Notes under the pieces: generated by a model
The model's input: only the letters and a program-made list of their open reading frames with translations
Database searches by the model: none
What the model was told of the DNA's origin: nothing
Position numbers and translations under genes: made by a program
Origin: Candidatus Baldrarchaeota archaeon
Lineage (GTDB): Archaea > Asgardarchaeota > Baldrarchaeia > Baldrarchaeales > DXJG01
Direction of reading: 5' to 3'
Assembly: GCA_016840485.1 (NCBI GenBank)
Contig: JAEOSG010000011.1
Span: 1-36,210 of the forward strand
Length of the DNA: 36,210 bases
Shown: in pieces, positions 1 through 8,759 of the stretch
Numbering within the stretch: position 1 is the stretch's first letter
Layout: each line of letters opens with the position of its first letter

Positions 1-869
1 CTTACTGTTCGTTTAAATTGAAACGGAATGTTATTTTCCTTAGCTGTCTCGACGAGTCTTCTTAATATTTTAGGATGTGTTATCATGCTCCTATCGGCTA
101 TTGTTATTGCGGGACCATGCCCCATTTTTGTAGACGTTAAATGCTCTGGAGTTCCAGGTGTGTCAGATGCTGTGGTTCCCTCTATTGCTAATCCCATGTC
201 TGGTTCTACCTGCCATGCAGCCGTTCTTGCTCCTCTAAGCCCTACTTCTTCTTGAACCGTTGCAACGGCATATACTGTGCATGGCGAATCTTTAATTCTT
301 CTCATTGCCTCTATTAGGGCTGTACATCCAGCGCGATCGTCAAAAGCCTTACCCATTACCCTATTGTTTTTTAACTCTCTAAATCTAGGAACAAAAGTTG
401 CAGTTGATCCTATGGATACTCCTAGTTTCTCAACTTCCTCCTTTGATGATACTCCGATGTCTATGAAAAGTTGATCTATGTCTGGTGTCTTTTTCTTTTC
501 TTCTGGTTTAAGTAGATGAGGAGGTTTTGCGCCTATGTAACCGTGAACAACTCCATTCTCAGTTTTTATTACTACTTCTTGGGAGTAGAGTACTCGTGGA
601 TCTATGCCCCCCAGTACGTGAAATCTGAGAAAACCATTCTTATCTATATGTGTTATTAAAAGTGCGACTTCATCCATGTGTGCCGTTAACATAATTTTTG
701 GACTATTGCCTTTATGTACTGCTATAACATTTCCAAGATTATCCACATAAACTTCATCAGCTACCTTCTCCAACTCTTTTATCATTATTTGGCGTATTTC
801 ATCTTCATAGCCTGGTGGGCCATAAGCTTCTGATAGTTTTCTTAGGAGATCAATAAGTTCGTGGTTCAT
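1..869 (-). CDS. M42 family aminopeptidase, truncated at the contig edge
   Basis: A metal-dependent aminopeptidase of the M42 family (tetrahedral/deblocking aminopeptidase group), expected to trim peptides in the cytosol. About 289 residues are present, starting at ATG 869 with a strong ribosome site (GGGAGG) just before it. Visible motifs are the metal-site AHMDE (H64, D66), FDDRAG (bridging Asp about 177), QEEVGLRGA (catalytic and ligand Glu about 207-208) and IEGTTASDTPG (about 229-238). Full-length members have roughly 340-360 residues; the missing C-terminal part carries the last metal-binding His, so that residue cannot be checked here. The reading frame is open to base 1 with no stop, so this is edge truncation and not a pseudogene. 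The gene is divergent from the HAD hydrolase. Family assignment is firm; substrate is unknown. Confidence 0.93.
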   Translation of the reverse strand, partial: MNHELIDLLRKLSEAYGPPGYEDEIRQIMIKELEKVADEVYVDNLGNVIAVHKGNSPKIMLTAHMDEVALLITHIDKNGFLRFHVLGGIDPRVLYSQEVVIKTENGVVHGYIGAKPPHLLKPEEKKKTPDIDQLFIDIGVSSKEEVEKLGVSIGSTATFVPRFRELKNNRVMGKAFDDRAGCTALIEAMRRIKDSPCTVYAVATVQEEVGLRGARTAAWQVEPDMGLAIEGTTASDTPGTPEHLTSTKMGHGPAITIADRSMITHPKILRRLVETAKENNIPFQFKRTV

Positions 870-1075
870 TTTCTTCCCTCCCTTATGTACGTCCTTTTAA
901 TACAAAATTTGCGTTAATACTTTATGATGTTTTGGGAATATGTTGTTTGCGGTAGTTTTTAGGTTTATGAAATTTCTTTAAGTGAAGTGTTGTTAGTAGT
1001 GTTTATATTCGGGATTGTAAAAGGTGATAAATGTTTAATACATGATCTTTAATTATGATGCTTGAAGGGGAGTTT

Positions 1076-1747
1076 ATGAGGGTTAAAGCTGTCTTGTTTG
1101 ATCTTTATGGAACGCTTATATATGTTGAAAATGAGGTTTCTGATGAGGAAGCTTCTGAATTTCTTTTTAGTCGCGGCTACGAAATTTCTCCACAACAGTT
1201 GAATGCAGCGTGGTATTTTGTAACGATGGTTGATTATCCTAAATATGGTTATGCAGATTTAGATTCCTTTTTAATGCAAATGTTTTGGAGACTGGGCGTT
1301 GAGGTTGATAAGGAGACATTCAGGAAATTCAAAGAATTATGTAAGAAACGTAGGCAGAAATTGTACCCTGAAGTCGAGGAAGTTCTTAGCAAGGTAAAGG
1401 ATCACGGTTTTAAAACTGCTATTGTCACCACGACTGCTCACTTCTTCTTTAAAGAAACTTTAAGGCCTATTGAAAAGTATTTTGACTTTATTTGCACTGG
1501 GTATGAAGCTGGATGCGATAAGTCAAATCCTAAGATATACATAAAGGTATTAGACGTTTTAAACATTAAACCTGAAGAAGCTGTTGTTATTGGCGACAAT
1601 CTTCAATATGATGTTCTACTTCCTAAAAAACTTGGCATGCATGCAATACTACTAGATAGGAAGGGAGGAAAACGGAAACAAGCCTCGAATGTTGTTGCAA
1701 AAGATTTAAGAGAAGCAATAGAAATGTTGTTAAATCGTTTTAAATAG
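1076..1747 (+). CDS. HAD-superfamily hydrolase
   Basis: A haloacid-dehalogenase-superfamily phosphohydrolase of 223 residues with cap domain. Motif I is FDLYGTL at the N-terminus (nucleophile Asp; the +2 position is Tyr, as in dehalogenase-like members, rather than the Asp of typical phosphatases). Motif II is IVTTTA at about 120, motif III is the Lys region near SNPKIY (about 155), and motif IV is VIGDNLQYD (about 175). I chose ATG 1076 over the upstream ATG 1055 because AGGGGAG lies directly before it and family members begin at the equivalent of MRVKAVLFD. The +2 Tyr leaves open whether it is a phosphatase or a dehalogenase-like enzyme; the substrate cannot be told from sequence. No operon partner: the next gene follows after 128 bases with its own ribosome site. 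Confidence 0.88.
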   Translation: MRVKAVLFDLYGTLIYVENEVSDEEASEFLFSRGYEISPQQLNAAWYFVTMVDYPKYGYADLDSFLMQMFWRLGVEVDKETFRKFKELCKKRRQKLYPEVEEVLSKVKDHGFKTAIVTTTAHFFFKETLRPIEKYFDFICTGYEAGCDKSNPKIYIKVLDVLNIKPEEAVVIGDNLQYDVLLPKKLGMHAILLDRKGGKRKQASNVVAKDLREAIEMLLNRFK

Positions 1748-1875
1748 AATATGGATAAGATTTTACCCATGTGTGATTTTCAGAAATAGTTAATTTGGGT
1801 TATCCTAAATTTTGTGAGGGTAGAATCCTAATGTTTTAAAAGGATAATATGATATTATTTGAGGGGTGAGGTGTT

Positions 1876-3024
1876 ATGGAGAATTGGCGTTTAATCGATT
1901 TAGGTATGGCTGAGCCCTATGTGGCTCAATGTTTTTATGAAGCTGTGGCTCTCGCTGTCGATAGAGGTCTATCTCCGAGTACCATTATTTTGGTTCAGCC
2001 TTCAAGTCCCTATGTTTGTCTAGGGTATCATCAAGTTTTGGAGAAGGAAATTGATATTGAGTATTGTAGGGAACGTGGTTTGCCTATTATTAGGAGGTCT
2101 CAGGGTGGTGGTGCTGTCTACTTGAATAGTGATCAGATATTTTATCAGGTCGTTGCTAGTGAGGATAGTAAGGTTATTCCACGTAAGGTTGATGAGCTTT
2201 TTGAAAAGTTGCTGCAAGTTACTGTTTATGTTTATCGTGAACTTGGTCTTAATGCTGAGTTTAAGCCTTTAAATGATGTTATGGTTAATAATAGGAAGAT
2301 TTCTGGTAATGGTGCAGGTAGAATAGGCAAAGCAATTATTCTTGTTGGTAATATTATTTTAGATTTAGACTATGATTCTATGGCTCGCGTATTGAAGATT
2401 CCTGATGAGAAGTTTAGGGATAAAATGGCTAAGAGCATGAGGGAATGGGTTACTTCCATTAGAAGAGAACTGGGCTATATACCTCCTGTAGATGAAATTA
2501 AAAAGCTTCTTGTAGAGGGATACGAGAAAATCTTAGGAATTAAGCTTATTCCTTCTGACCCCAGTGAAGATGAAATGAGTATTTTTGAACGTGAGGTTAA
2601 GCCTAAGCATATGTCGTATGAGTGGCTTCATATGCCCGAATTAACGCACAAAGGATTGACTATCGACAGGGCTGTTAAAATCGCTGATGGCATTAAGGTT
2701 ATTGAAGTTGCTCATAAAGCTAGGAAGCTTATTAAGGTTACAGCTGAAGTTATTGGTGATAAAATTTTGGATATTATGATTACTGGTGACTTTTTCATGG
2801 TTCCCGAGGACGGAGTTTCAAAAATTGAAGCTGCATTAAAGGGCATGATACTTAACCGTGAAGAAATAGCGAAGAAAATTAGGGAGGTATTTGAAAAACA
2901 TGATATACAGTCTCCCGGTATTTCCGCTGAGGATTTTGCTGACGCAATTATGAGACTCAAAGAATACACCGAAAAGTATCCTCCAGAAGTTCGTCCCTTT
3001 GCTGAACCAGAAAAGAAAGATTAG
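1876..3024 (+). CDS. lplA: Lipoate-protein ligase A family with fused C-terminal accessory domain
   Basis: A 382-residue biotin/lipoate A/B ligase-fold protein, expected to activate lipoate (or octanoate) to the adenylate and transfer it to lipoyl domains such as GcvH or E2 proteins. The catalytic domain (about 1-220) shows the RRSQGGGAVY motif (73-82) and the conserved Lys of RKISGNGAG (K141). From about 245 to 360 there is a second domain resembling the LplA C-terminal/LplB accessory domain. In several archaea these are two separate genes; here they form one chain. Start at ATG 1876 follows a purine-rich GGGGTGAGG. It converges on the broken aminotransferase with only 7 bases between. No lipoyl-domain protein is in the window, so the target is unknown; octanoyltransferase activity is the main alternative. 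Confidence 0.86.
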   Translation: MENWRLIDLGMAEPYVAQCFYEAVALAVDRGLSPSTIILVQPSSPYVCLGYHQVLEKEIDIEYCRERGLPIIRRSQGGGAVYLNSDQIFYQVVASEDSKVIPRKVDELFEKLLQVTVYVYRELGLNAEFKPLNDVMVNNRKISGNGAGRIGKAIILVGNIILDLDYDSMARVLKIPDEKFRDKMAKSMREWVTSIRRELGYIPPVDEIKKLLVEGYEKILGIKLIPSDPSEDEMSIFEREVKPKHMSYEWLHMPELTHKGLTIDRAVKIADGIKVIEVAHKARKLIKVTAEVIGDKILDIMITGDFFMVPEDGVSKIEAALKGMILNREEIAKKIREVFEKHDIQSPGISAEDFADAIMRLKEYTEKYPPEVRPFAEPEKKD

Positions 3025-3031
3025 CATTCCT

Positions 3032-4243
3032 TTATATTTTTGTTAGTATTTCCTGTGCAGCTTCTAGTCCTACTCCGAGTTTAATTTTGTATCCACATTT
3101 CATTAACGAGTTTTCTATCGCGGCTATCGTTGCTAAAATGTCTGTTGGTTGAACTGTTCCCATGTGACCTACTCGGAAGATCCTGCCTTTAAGTTTTCCA
3201 AGTCCCCCCAGCGACTATAACCCCGTTCTTCGCCATGTTTTTTCTAAACTCTTCGTCTATTACTCCTTCAGGATAGTATACTCCTGTTACAGTATTTGCG
3301 GCATATTCTTCGCTTATAGGTACTATTTGTAGTTCTAGTGCTTTTAGAGCTTCTCTAAATGCTTTTGCAATTGTTTGATGTCGTTTAAATCTTTCTTCTA
3401 TCCCTTCTTCTAGAATTTGCTTTACACTTTCGTATAATGCGTATATCATATTTACCGGTGGTGTTGCAAAGTAAGCTGCTTGACCTTCAGCGTATGCGTC
3501 CATTATGGGTTTCCATAGACCGATATCCATGAAGTATGATTTTACTGGTTCTTTTCTTTTCTCGTATGTTTCTAAAGCTTTTGTGGAAAAGGCTATTATT
3601 GCTAGTCTAGGTGGGACTCCCAAGGCTTTTTGTGATGCTGTAAATAGTATGTCTATATTCCATTCGTCCATTCTTTCCTCTTCTCCAGCTGTTGCACATA
3701 CGCCATCAACTATGAAAACCGTATCTGTATTTTTCACGATTTTCCTATTTCTTTTACTTTAGCTGACACACTTGTGCTTGTGTCTACGTGTGTTAGGGTT
3801 ACTGCTTTGTATTCCTTCCTTTGCATCTTTTCCCTTACAGTTTCCGGCTGTATGTTTTCGCCCCACTCCTTTACTTCAACATAATCTACTTTAAGATTGT
3901 ATCTTTCGCATATTTCTTTGAATCTCTCTCCAAAGTAGCCGTTTGAAAGAATAAGTACGTTATCTCCCGATTCACATATGTTTACAATTGCCATTTCCAT
4001 GGCTAGAGTTCCGCTTCCAGCTACAACGAAAATCTCTCCCTTTTCGGTTAAGAAAATCTTTTTTAGACCTTTAAGAGTTTTTGAGAATATTTCTATGAAT
4101 TTCGGGCTTACATGAGATAAAGTTGGTTTGCTTAAGGCCCTTAGAACTTCTGGATCACAAATTATAGGTCCTGGTATCATTAAAAGCGGTCTTCCGATTT
4201 TCAAGTTTCTCTCCCCCATTTCATTTAGAATAGTGGTTGACAT
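3032..4243 (-). pseudogene. Class V (alanine/serine-glyoxylate type) aminotransferase, two frameshifts
   Basis: A PLP-dependent class V aminotransferase of the alanine/serine-glyoxylate or phosphoserine type, split over three frames. Segment 1 (4243 down to about 3740) encodes the LLMIPGP N-terminus and AGSGTLAME PLP-phosphate region and stops at TGA 3736-3734. Segment 2 (about 3739 to 3208) carries FIVDGV and the PLP-lysine motif TASQKALGVPP, then stops early. Segment 3 (about 3207 to 3032) supplies the C-terminus including RIFRVGHMGTV. One extra A in the A4 run at 3740-3743 restores EIGK-IVKNTD; removing one base of the C6 run at 3204-3209 restores VIVAGG-LGKLKG. The repaired product is about 403 residues, close to family length. 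The middle frame is clearly the native one, so this is not a compensating pair. It may be a pseudogene or an assembly error. Confidence 0.88.
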
Positions 4244-4317
4244 AAAAGTTTAATTGACTTTCGAAGAGGTTGTTCGATTGGTATTTGTTTTAATAGGTAT
4301 TACTACATTTCGATGCA

Positions 4318-4325
4318 TTTATAAG
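4318..4325 (+). promoter_or_regulatory. TATA box of the zinc-ribbon/LURP-one gene
   Basis: TTTATAAG centred near 4321 predicts transcription start near 4347-4349, giving a leader of about 20 nt that contains a near-consensus ribosome site GGAGTTGAT (4356-4364) before GTG 4369. The spacing is inferred from general archaeal promoter geometry. Confidence 0.55.
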
Positions 4326-4368
4326 GATGCAAGCCAAATAAAATATCAGATATCCGGAGTTGATTAAA

Positions 4369-5034
4369 GTGGATTTTTGTCCACACTGTGGAAGTAAAAT
4401 CGATGTTCCAAGTGTAAAATTTTGTTCGAAATGCGGGCAACCACTAGCTGACGAAGTTGTATCTTCACCACCTACTCGCGGCGGTCTTTTGGATCCCTCA
4501 AGGAAATATTACTTTGTTAAGGAAAAACACTGGGACCTAGGTTACGGAGACATATATGATGAACATGGAAATATTATTGGTCGTATGCATCGTAGATTGC
4601 TCTCTTTGAGAGCTTTAATAGAGCTTAGAGAAGCTGATAATCAAACAATGGTCGGTGCGGTTCATAGAAAAATTGTTGCGCTGCGTCCAACTTATGATAT
4701 TAAGGATGTAAACGATAGGCTTGTTGGTAGGGTTGCTAAAAAGCTTTTGAGCTTCTTCCGACCGTCTTTGTGGCTTGAAGACGAAAATGGCAGGAAACTT
4801 TTGACTGCAAAGGGCAATTTGTTTGGCTGGGACTTCAAGATATTTGATGATAAGAATAATTTAGTGGCTACCATTAGTAAAGCCGATAGGCTCAGGGACA
4901 TATTTCTTAGCGGTGTTTTTGATTACAGCGACAAGTATGCTGTCCATGTTGTTAAGGACGATGTAGATAGATTACAGTTGCTTGGTTTCGTAATTGCAAT
5001 AGACAACATAGTTCACGATAAAAGACGACGATAA
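4369..5034 (+). CDS. Zinc-ribbon protein with a LURP-one/Tubby-C-like domain
   Basis: A 221-residue soluble protein. The N-terminus is a double-CxxC zinc ribbon (CPHCG and CSKCG, residues about 4-24). The rest is a beta-rich repeat-like region built of short strands such as YDEHGNIIGRM, YDIKDVNDRLVGRV, WLEDENGRKLLTA and FKIFDDKNNLVATI; this pattern fits the LURP-one-related/Tubby-C-like fold, which is structurally related to phospholipid scramblases. The start is GTG 4369, not the upstream TTG 4360, because the ribosome site overlaps the latter. No catalytic motif is visible and the function is unknown. It is a single gene, divergent from the broken aminotransferase and convergent with the transporter. 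The LURP-one assignment rests on strand pattern only and needs a profile search. Confidence 0.72.
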   Translation: MDFCPHCGSKIDVPSVKFCSKCGQPLADEVVSSPPTRGGLLDPSRKYYFVKEKHWDLGYGDIYDEHGNIIGRMHRRLLSLRALIELREADNQTMVGAVHRKIVALRPTYDIKDVNDRLVGRVAKKLLSFFRPSLWLEDENGRKLLTAKGNLFGWDFKIFDDKNNLVATISKADRLRDIFLSGVFDYSDKYAVHVVKDDVDRLQLLGFVIAIDNIVHDKRRR

Positions 5035-5131
5035 TCAACAAATCTTACTCATTTTATTTAATTTTTGTAAATTTTAAATTTAGAATCTTGAACTGATTTT
5101 GTAAGATTATAGGAAATGTTGCTTCGAAGTT

Positions 5132-6982
5132 TTAGATGTAATGTTTTACTGCTATCATTCGAACGTGATCTCCTGCATCTTCGGCAGTGTCTATTGCAAA
5201 CTCTATTAAGTTTATGAAATCTCTAACCGTTAGGAGGGTTGGTGTACTAAGTTTATCGCTAAGTTTGATTATTTCGCTTGAGGTTTCATGGTACCAGTCA
5301 TCCATATCTGTCTCTAGTTTTTCGATTTCCTCTACTATTCTAAGCGCTTCTTCAACATTTATTCTTAAAGCTTCGATTGCCTGTTTTACCAAATCTGCAA
5401 TCTTTGTTACACCCTTAGAAAACATGGCGAAATCTTCTCTGATCTTTCTTGGAAAGTCTTTTGGATTAAGTAGTGTAAGTCTACGGCCAGCGCCAACAAC
5501 GTATCCAGCGACATCGTCGACAAGTTCTGTTAACCGTAAGAAGTCAGCTCTATCTGGGGCTTCTAACACTCCTATGGATAATCTAAGCATAATTTCTCTC
5601 TTAATTTCATCTGCTTTTCTTTCTAATATCTTTGCTTCATGTACCAACTTTTTTGCTGCCTCTACATCTTCGCTGACAAATGCATGTACTGCCAACTCCA
5701 CTCTTCTTGCCGCTTCACATACTAATTCAGTGTGCTTAATGGAGTATTCGAAAGCTGGCCAGCCTGGTCTCGTTTCTTTGACGATTATTAAAACGGCGCC
5801 TGCACAAACAATTAGCAAAGAAAATACCAAAGAAAAAGCCAACTTAATGTTGTAGATATCAATAATTAGACCTAGAATGAGAGGCCCTGTAAAGTATCCT
5901 GCATCTCTAAGACTTCTATATAGTCCAAGGGCTGATCCTTTTAACTCTGGTCTGACGACGTCTGCTGAAACGGCTGGTAGAACCGGGTAATATAGGCCTA
6001 CACCAATACCCGCTAAAATTATAAATACTAACACGATTGGAAAGCTTTGTGCCCAAAGAAGTAAGAACAAAAATGTGCCATTTAGTAGGAGCCCGGTGAT
6101 GCAGGGTATTTTTCTTCCAACCATATCGCTTATTTTACCGCTTAGGGGCATTGAGAGGGCCCAAACAATTGTGAAGGCTCCTTGAATAATACCTATTTGT
6201 TCTATGTTAAACTGGATGACCTCGCTAAGATATATGGGTAGGAAAACCCATACTAGGCCATCTCCGATTTTTGTTACATGTCCAGCGAAATATATGGTTA
6301 CAAGCCCCGGGTTCTTGGCGAACTTTGATAAGTTCCTTCTTTTAGAAGTTCTATACTTGATGTTATATTCCCTTTCTTCAATGAAAATTTTCGTTTCTTT
6401 GATGAGTGTTGTTGAAATGGCAAAGACGATTAAAGACATTAATACTGTGAAGAAAAGGGGTTTTCTGAGTGATTGATATATTATTGCTAATATTCCTGCT
6501 ATTAGTGCACCTATGCTTAAACCTGCGTACACAGAGAACTCCATTAATCCAAAGGAAAATGCTCTTTCTTCAGAGCCTCCTATATCACTTAAGGAAATCA
6601 TGGCAGCTGCAAGAAACATTCCAGTGCCTGCTCCGATTAAACAGTTTGCGGCTAAAATTTCAAAATAAGAATTCGAATATGCAAGTATGAACGCTCCTAA
6701 AATATATGTGATGCTACCCATAATGAGTGCCTTTTTCCTTCCGATTTTGTCACTAATTATGCCGCTTGGCATGTCCATGGTTGCTTTAAAGGCCCCAAAA
6801 GCTGATATCACAGCTCCAATTTGAACGCCTAATGTAACATATTTTTCTGCATATAGGGAAATTATGGTTCTCTCTACTCCGGTGGCTGAACCAAGAAGGA
6901 ACACGGTAATGAGAATTGTTAATGCTATTTTTGGATGTAATTTTATTCCAATTTTTTTCGTTTTTTCTTTCAATTCAGTCAT
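5132..6982 (-). CDS. MFS transporter fused to a C-terminal DUF47/PhoU-like domain
   Basis: A 616-residue fusion. Residues about 18-405 form a 12-helix major facilitator transporter, with the loop 2-3 signature GIISDKIGRKKA and its second-half counterpart GKISDMVGRKIP. Residues about 412-616 are an all-helical DUF47/PhoU-like domain with the metal-cluster motifs ILERKADEIKRE and EIEKLETDMDDWYHE. DUF47 proteins normally accompany PiT phosphate transporters and act as cytosolic regulators, so phosphate or another anion is a plausible substrate; this is inference. I place the start at ATG 6982, preceded by AAGGGG, instead of ATG 7012, which lacks a ribosome site. The frame crosses the domain junction with no stop or shift, so the fusion appears real. 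Single gene; Roadblock lies upstream on the same strand after 159 bases. Confidence 0.9.
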   Translation of the reverse strand: MTELKEKTKKIGIKLHPKIALTILITVFLLGSATGVERTIISLYAEKYVTLGVQIGAVISAFGAFKATMDMPSGIISDKIGRKKALIMGSITYILGAFILAYSNSYFEILAANCLIGAGTGMFLAAAMISLSDIGGSEERAFSFGLMEFSVYAGLSIGALIAGILAIIYQSLRKPLFFTVLMSLIVFAISTTLIKETKIFIEEREYNIKYRTSKRRNLSKFAKNPGLVTIYFAGHVTKIGDGLVWVFLPIYLSEVIQFNIEQIGIIQGAFTIVWALSMPLSGKISDMVGRKIPCITGLLLNGTFLFLLLWAQSFPIVLVFIILAGIGVGLYYPVLPAVSADVVRPELKGSALGLYRSLRDAGYFTGPLILGLIIDIYNIKLAFSLVFSLLIVCAGAVLIIVKETRPGWPAFEYSIKHTELVCEAARRVELAVHAFVSEDVEAAKKLVHEAKILERKADEIKREIMLRLSIGVLEAPDRADFLRLTELVDDVAGYVVGAGRRLTLLNPKDFPRKIREDFAMFSKGVTKIADLVKQAIEALRINVEEALRIVEEIEKLETDMDDWYHETSSEIIKLSDKLSTPTLLTVRDFINLIEFAIDTAEDAGDHVRMIAVKHYI

Positions 6983-7141
6983 TGAATACCCCTTTTGCAT
7001 CAAATATGCCATTAAGACTTGGTAAAAATTCGTTTAATAAATTTGTCTAAAAAAGGTAAATATTTTGCAATTTTACGCCAAAATTTAAATGTTAATCGTT
7101 AGTTATTAGCTGCATAAAGCTCCAATTTGTTGGTCAACAGA

Positions 7142-7447
7142 TTATTTCGCGAGTAGAACGCTCATGAAGGTTGTATCTTCTTTTATGAGTATTATTTCGG
7201 TGTTTTCTGTTTCAACGGTTAATCCCACAACCTTGGTGCCGTCAAGTTTTTCGGCAAATTTGTCTAGTTTGCCAAGTAGATACGCCATTCTGGCTGTGAA
7301 CTCTTCAGTTATATCTGTTTCTAAGGTGGACTTTACTGGAAGTCCATCGATTGTCGAGAGTATTACGCCTAAAAACCCTTTTTTATCTTTAAATCTGTCA
7401 ATTAGTTCTTTAAACATTTTATCGCTTAAAGTTATTTTCTTAGCCAT
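7142..7447 (-). CDS. Roadblock/LC7-domain protein
   Basis: A 101-residue protein with the Roadblock/LC7 fold: amphipathic helix (about 9-20), then GFLGVILSTIDGLPV strands (about 23-38), a central helix containing ARMAYLLGKLDKFAEKL, and a C-terminal sheet with TEIILIKEDTTFMSVLLA. Roadblock proteins dimerise and act as platforms, exchange factors or GAPs for small GTPases of the MglA/Rag/Ras type. The window encodes two such GTPases 8 kb away, which makes a partnership possible but unproven. Start is ATG 7447 with AGGTGA ahead of it. Single gene. Confidence 0.87.
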   Translation of the reverse strand: MAKKITLSDKMFKELIDRFKDKKGFLGVILSTIDGLPVKSTLETDITEEFTARMAYLLGKLDKFAEKLDGTKVVGLTVETENTEIILIKEDTTFMSVLLAK

Positions 7448-7568
7448 AGAGTTCACCTTGATGTTTAAGTACATTTATTAGATTATTTGTTTTTAAACGA
7501 ATTAACCTTCGAGCTACATGTAATCACAATATTTAACAAAGCAGTATAAAAATGTGTGGTGTACTTCT

Positions 7569-8723
7569 ATGTCAAATCTTAGAATTGAAAAGGCGCAACA
7601 ATATCTTAGAGATCACGGAATAGATTTATGGTTGATTGTAACAGCCGAAGGAAAAGATATACATAGCCCCTTTCTATTAGGGGCACGTTGTTTTGGTAGA
7701 CATGCAATAATTATACCTAAAGATGGAAGTTCGGTAGCTATTTGTACATTAATGGAAGCCCCTATGGCGCGAAAAGCAAAACAAATAGAAGAGATATTAT
7801 CATATAAAAAGAGTGAAGAGTTTATTGAAAAACTTAGAGAAATTGTTTACAAAATTTCTAAAAAACCGGTCATAGCGCTTAACTATGTGGAAAATCTATA
7901 TAAAGAGGGAGGAGAAGCCATTAACACTTTGACGCATGGAGATTACTTAGCATTAAGAAAAATTTTTCCAGATGCAACTTTTGTTTCTGCTCAAGGACTT
8001 TTAGAAAATTTAAGGACGATAAAAACTCCTGAGGATGTAAAATTACATGAAAAAGCTGTGGAAATTGCTCTTGGAGCCATGGAGAAAGCCGTAGAATCGA
8101 TAAAACCTGGTATAACAGAAGCTGAAGTTGCTGCTGAAGCTGAACATTTTATGAGAAAAAGAGGAGCAACCCCAAGTTTTCCAATAATTGTAGCCTCTGG
8201 TCCAAACAGTGCCGATCCACATCATGAAACTGGGGAAAGGAAAATTCAAGAAGGAGATTTAGTGATTATCGATCTTGGTGCAGAATATAAATTAAGGGTC
8301 AGTGATATAACTTGGACGGTTTATGTGGGAGAAAATCCTCCAGAACTATTCCAACGAATGTTTAACGCGGCTCTCGAAGCTCAGAGAAAGGCGATCAATG
8401 CGATAGGTCCTGGGGTGGAGGCATGGAAGATAGATAAAGTAGCTAGGGATATTATTTTAAAGCATGGTTTTAAGGAAGAGGAGTTTCCGCATTCAACGGG
8501 GCATCCTATTGGCATTGATGTGCACGATATAGGGCCGTTGCTGGGAGAGAGGGGCAAGTCTAAGAGAGCGGAAATGAAATTGCTGCCAGGGATGATTGTA
8601 ACAGTGGAGCCTGGAATTTATATTCAGGGTAAGGGTGGGGTTAGAATTGAGGATGACGTGCTTGTAACTGAGAAGGGACATAGGGTATTGTCGAGAACTC
8701 CAGACAAATTAATTTGTATTTAA
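7569..8723 (+). CDS. pepQ: M24 family Xaa-Pro dipeptidase/aminopeptidase
   Basis: A 384-residue M24 metallopeptidase, expected to cleave X-Pro bonds in short peptides. An N-terminal creatinase-like domain (about 1-135) precedes the pita-bread catalytic domain. The dinuclear metal ligands are all visible: Asp in VIIDLGA (about 234), Asp in VSDITWT (about 245), His in HSTGHPIGIDVHD (about 311), Glu in TVEPGIY (about 347) and Glu in VRIEDD (about 361). I chose ATG 7569; the in-frame GTG 7554 has no ribosome site. The downstream flavoprotein begins 36 bases later on the same strand with a very strong ribosome site, so the two may share a transcript. An Xaa-Pro aminopeptidase is the alternative reading. 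Confidence 0.9.
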   Translation: MSNLRIEKAQQYLRDHGIDLWLIVTAEGKDIHSPFLLGARCFGRHAIIIPKDGSSVAICTLMEAPMARKAKQIEEILSYKKSEEFIEKLREIVYKISKKPVIALNYVENLYKEGGEAINTLTHGDYLALRKIFPDATFVSAQGLLENLRTIKTPEDVKLHEKAVEIALGAMEKAVESIKPGITEAEVAAEAEHFMRKRGATPSFPIIVASGPNSADPHHETGERKIQEGDLVIIDLGAEYKLRVSDITWTVYVGENPPELFQRMFNAALEAQRKAINAIGPGVEAWKIDKVARDIILKHGFKEEEFPHSTGHPIGIDVHDIGPLLGERGKSKRAEMKLLPGMIVTVEPGIYIQGKGGVRIEDDVLVTEKGHRVLSRTPDKLICI

Positions 8724-8759
8724 TTTTGTCAAAATTCGGTTTGTTAGGAGGAATTGGTT

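Noticed and set aside
3189-4243. Two separate aminotransferase genes
   Set aside because: Each fragment lacks essential parts of one fold, and together with a third frame they rebuild a single complete protein.
5187-5855. Long plus-strand ORF of 222 codons opposite the MFS-DUF47 gene
   Set aside because: Serine-rich, low-complexity translation; it is an antisense shadow of a clearly coding frame and has no ribosome site.
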